Assembly: GCA_963557065.1 (NCBI GenBank) | Contig: CAUWCT010000069.1 | Span: forward strand, 1-15,584 | Reading direction: 5' to 3' | DNA: 15,584 nt | DNA from: UMGS1370 sp963557065 | GTDB taxonomy: Bacteria > Bacillota > Clostridia > Lachnospirales > Lachnospiraceae | Shown here: in pieces, positions 13,427 to 15,584 of the stretch | How the letters are laid out: every line of letters starts with the position of its first letter | Numbering within the stretch: position 1 is the first letter of the stretch | Program-made: the position numbers and the translations under genes | Notes under the pieces: model-generated | What the model was told of the DNA's origin: nothing | Seen by the model: only the letters and a program-made list of their open reading frames with translations | Database searches by the model: none

Positions 13427-15397
13427 CTATATCTTTACTTCCTTCACCTGTTCGTGAAGTTTTCCCGCCAGACCGGAAAGTTTGTCACTGACTGCAGAAC
13501 TTTCCTGTGCCGCTGCTGCATTGGTCTGCACAATCTTTGCAATTTCATCCATACCGCTGCTAAGTTCCTCAATTATCTCCAGCTGTGCCTCCGCTGTCTG
13601 AGCCATCTGATCCATCTTTTCTGTTACGCCTGCGATCTTTGCACTGACATCTGTCATGGACTGAGCGGTTACATTGGCGATTGCTGTTCCGCTTTCCACA
13701 GCTTCCAGGGTTCCCTCTATCAAATCCGCAGTGTTTTTTGCCGCATCAGCAGACTTGCTTGCCAAATTCCGCACTTCATCTGCAACTACTGCAAATCCCT
13801 TTCCTGCGCTGCCTGCCCTTGCCGCCTCAACTGCAGCGTTGAGAGCTAAAATATTTGTCTGGAATGCAATATCTTCAATCGTCTTGATAATCTTGCTGAT
13901 TTCATCAGATTTCCTGCTGATCTCTTCAATTGCGTCCACCATCTCCTGCATCTTATGATTGCTCTCTGCAAAATCATCTGCTGTTCCTGTCAGATAGCCG
14001 CTTACCTCATTCGCCATCTGCGCGCTGGTCTTAATGTGAGACGCCGAGTCATGGACTGCTGCTGTCAGTTCTTCTATCGAACTTGCCTGCTCTGTAGCGC
14101 CTTCTGCAAATAACCGGGCATTGCCTGCCATCTGCCTTGCCCCTTCTTCCACCTCGCTGGATGTCAGATCAATCTGTCTTACCAATCCTACCAGCGAATC
14201 GGATATTTTCAGAAGAGCTTCCTTAATTTTATTAAATTCTCCTGCATAATCATAGGAAAGCTGGAACTTCAAATTTCCTTCTGCAATTCCGCTCAGTACC
14301 CTGGAAATCTCATCAATATAATCCATATAACTGCGGAGTCTTGTAACTGTTTTATTAAAATCCCTGCTCAGTTCACCCAGCTCATCTCTCTTACGGGAAT
14401 CCAGTCTGACATCCATATTTCCATTGGCAAGTTCATTTGCCACGTCTGTGATCTCTTTTACTGGCTTAATCACTGATTTTTTAATCAACCATGCCATAGC
14501 CAATGTCTGAACTGCAATAGCAAATACTGCAACGATTCCTGCTTGTCTGGTAAAATTTCTTATCCCCTGGGTTACTTCCGCTTTCGGCACATAAGAAATC
14601 AGTTTCCATTTTGTATTCGGTATCGTTTTCATACATGCTGTAATTACCTGTCCATCTTCATTTTTAAAGGCAAATTCTCCCTCTGTACCTGATGCAATCT
14701 TATTTATAACTGCCTGGTACAGACTTCCCTGCATTTCATTAAGCGTTTTTCCGACTGCCGCCTGATCTCTGTGGCCTAAAATAATCTGGGTATCCTGATC
14801 GACTAACATCATTCCGCCGGTTTTCTGCAGCTTTACGTCCTGCACCAGCTTGGAAATCTCTGTCAGATATAAATCTGCGCCGATTACGCCTCTGAGTATG
14901 CCATCGCTTGTTCTCAGGGCGCTTGAAACATTTACCACATAGGTCTGGCTGTCTGCATCAAAACTCACAGCTCCAATCTTCACCTCATCCGAGTTCAGAC
15001 CATTTTTATACCAATCCCGTTCCAGAACATTAAAATCCTCATCCGGAACATATGTGGCATGAATCAATTCTCCCTCTGTAGTTCCCACATAAACTCCTGC
15101 CGGAAATGCTTCATGCTTGCCCGCTCTCATCTCAATATAAAACTGTTCCGATGCCTTACTTTTGACAGAATACTGCAAAATAGCTTTCTCTGCTTCTACA
15201 TCTGCAATCGCTTCCTTCAGCCATCCGTCTACCTGATACAACACGTTGTCTAAACTTTTCTCCTGCAGAAGTCTCCCCTGCTCTGTCATGGCCACAGATG
15301 CATTTCTGCTTAGCACCCCTACCCCCAATCCTACTGTAATGATGATTGTCGGCAATAGTAAACTCATAACTTTTTGCAGCAATCCGTACTTCTTCAT
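13427..15397 (-). CDS. Methyl-accepting chemotaxis protein with Cache-type sensor domain
   Basis: A transmembrane chemoreceptor signalling to CheA/CheW. With the start at 15397 it has 656 residues: TM1 at ~9-29 (VMSLLLPTIIITVGLGVGVL), an extracellular sensor of ~250 residues with dCache-like elements (VYVGTTEGELIHA, RDWYKNG, YVVNVSSALRTSDGILRGVI, GADLYLTEIS), TM2 at ~285-305 (AGIVAVFAIAVQTLAMAWLI), a HAMP region (KPVKEITDVANELANGNMDV), and a signalling coiled coil with the conserved hairpin tip FQTNILALNAAVEAARAG...GKGFAVVADEVRNLA near residue 515. No C-terminal CheR-tethering pentapeptide is present. GGAGGAGG lies seven bases before ATG 15397; an upstream in-frame ATG at 15448 has no ribosome site. 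The gene stands alone with its own terminator. The ligand is unknown; dCache sensors often bind amino acids or other small organic molecules. Confidence 0.96.
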   Translation of the reverse strand: MKKYGLLQKVMSLLLPTIIITVGLGVGVLSRNASVAMTEQGRLLQEKSLDNVLYQVDGWLKEAIADVEAEKAILQYSVKSKASEQFYIEMRAGKHEAFPAGVYVGTTEGELIHATYVPDEDFNVLERDWYKNGLNSDEVKIGAVSFDADSQTYVVNVSSALRTSDGILRGVIGADLYLTEISKLVQDVKLQKTGGMMLVDQDTQIILGHRDQAAVGKTLNEMQGSLYQAVINKIASGTEGEFAFKNEDGQVITACMKTIPNTKWKLISYVPKAEVTQGIRNFTRQAGIVAVFAIAVQTLAMAWLIKKSVIKPVKEITDVANELANGNMDVRLDSRKRDELGELSRDFNKTVTRLRSYMDYIDEISRVLSGIAEGNLKFQLSYDYAGEFNKIKEALLKISDSLVGLVRQIDLTSSEVEEGARQMAGNARLFAEGATEQASSIEELTAAVHDSASHIKTSAQMANEVSGYLTGTADDFAESNHKMQEMVDAIEEISRKSDEISKIIKTIEDIAFQTNILALNAAVEAARAGSAGKGFAVVADEVRNLASKSADAAKNTADLIEGTLEAVESGTAIANVTAQSMTDVSAKIAGVTEKMDQMAQTAEAQLEIIEELSSGMDEIAKIVQTNAAAAQESSAVSDKLSGLAGKLHEQVKEVKI

Positions 15398-15459
15398 AAA
15401 TGCCTCCTCCTTTGTGTAATTGTACTGCTTTTTTATAAATTCAGGCATAAAAAAACACA

Positions 15460-15497
15460 GACCACTCTTTATACAGAGTAGTCCATGTATTTATCAA
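15460..15497 (-). promoter_or_regulatory. Candidate chemoreceptor promoter overlapped by an inverted repeat
   Basis: On the minus strand TTGATA (15497-15492) and TATAAA (15473-15468) are 18 bases apart. The -10 lies in the centre of an inverted repeat, GACCACTCT (15460-15468) with AGAGTAGTC (15475-15483), one mismatch. The repeat is followed on the minus strand by TGTG and seven T (15455-15449), so it could instead be an intrinsic terminator of an upstream gene or an attenuator. The two readings cannot be separated from sequence. Confidence 0.45.
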
Positions 15498-15515
15498 ACA
15501 TAAAAAATGGCACAC

Positions 15516-15584
<69 letters not shown>

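Noticed and set aside
15398..15448. Upstream ATG at 15448 as chemoreceptor start
   Set aside because: No ribosome site and a T-run immediately before it; GGAGGAGG precedes ATG 15397, which is followed by a normal KK plus membrane helix.

Overview
The window looks like part of the chromosome of a low-to-medium GC Firmicute of class Clostridia, most likely a Lachnospiraceae relative. The evidence is the strong GGAGG-type ribosome sites, sigma-A style promoters, a secA-prfB pair, an UPF0735 ACT protein ahead of homoserine dehydrogenase, a long-form HPF, and a large polyol/hexuronate dehydrogenase of the type common in gut Clostridia. Genus-level assignment is inference. No rRNA, tRNA, CRISPR array or complete insertion sequence was seen.

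Layout: (1) 1-522: the 3' end of a plus-strand DUF4190-like membrane protein with a Q/N/P/Y-rich repeat tail and a strong terminator. (2) 583-3946, minus strand: an aspartate-family amino acid operon in the order ACT regulator (UPF0735/PheB), homoserine dehydrogenase (hom), aspartate kinase (lysC), and a DUF2752 membrane protein that overlaps lysC. lysC carries an internal ribosome site that fits separate production of a regulatory beta subunit. (3) 4076-5984, minus strand: an accessory insert holding a winged-helix regulator and an AbiEii-like nucleotidyltransferase with overlapping reading frames (type IV toxin-antitoxin style). Their promoter sits inside a four-half-site symmetric operator, and just upstream lies what looks like the 5' stub of a group II intron abutting the prfB terminator hairpin. 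(4) 6034-9800, minus strand: prfB and secA. prfB needs a +1 programmed frameshift, and its shift site carries UAA where UGA is the usual stop. (5) 9801-10386: a 586-base AT-rich gap between divergent secA and hpf, with well-formed promoters for both and a cluster of direct-repeat DnaA-box-like sequences. (6) 10387-10917, plus strand: long-form hpf with a terminator. (7) 11023-13259, minus strand: a two-gene operon of a mannitol dehydrogenase/fructuronate reductase family enzyme and a HAD phosphatase overlapping by one base, with its own promoter. (8) 13427-15397, minus strand: a methyl-accepting chemotaxis protein, whose upstream region ends in a (TCTG)n microsatellite at the window edge.

Functionally most of the window is housekeeping: protein export, translation termination, ribosome hibernation, Lys/Thr/Met precursor synthesis, polyol or uronate use, and chemotaxis. 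The parts that deserve attention are the UAA version of the RF2 frameshift switch, the DnaA-box cluster away from any dnaA gene, the toxin-antitoxin-like pair with its nested operator, the lysC internal start, and the tetranucleotide repeat upstream of the chemoreceptor.
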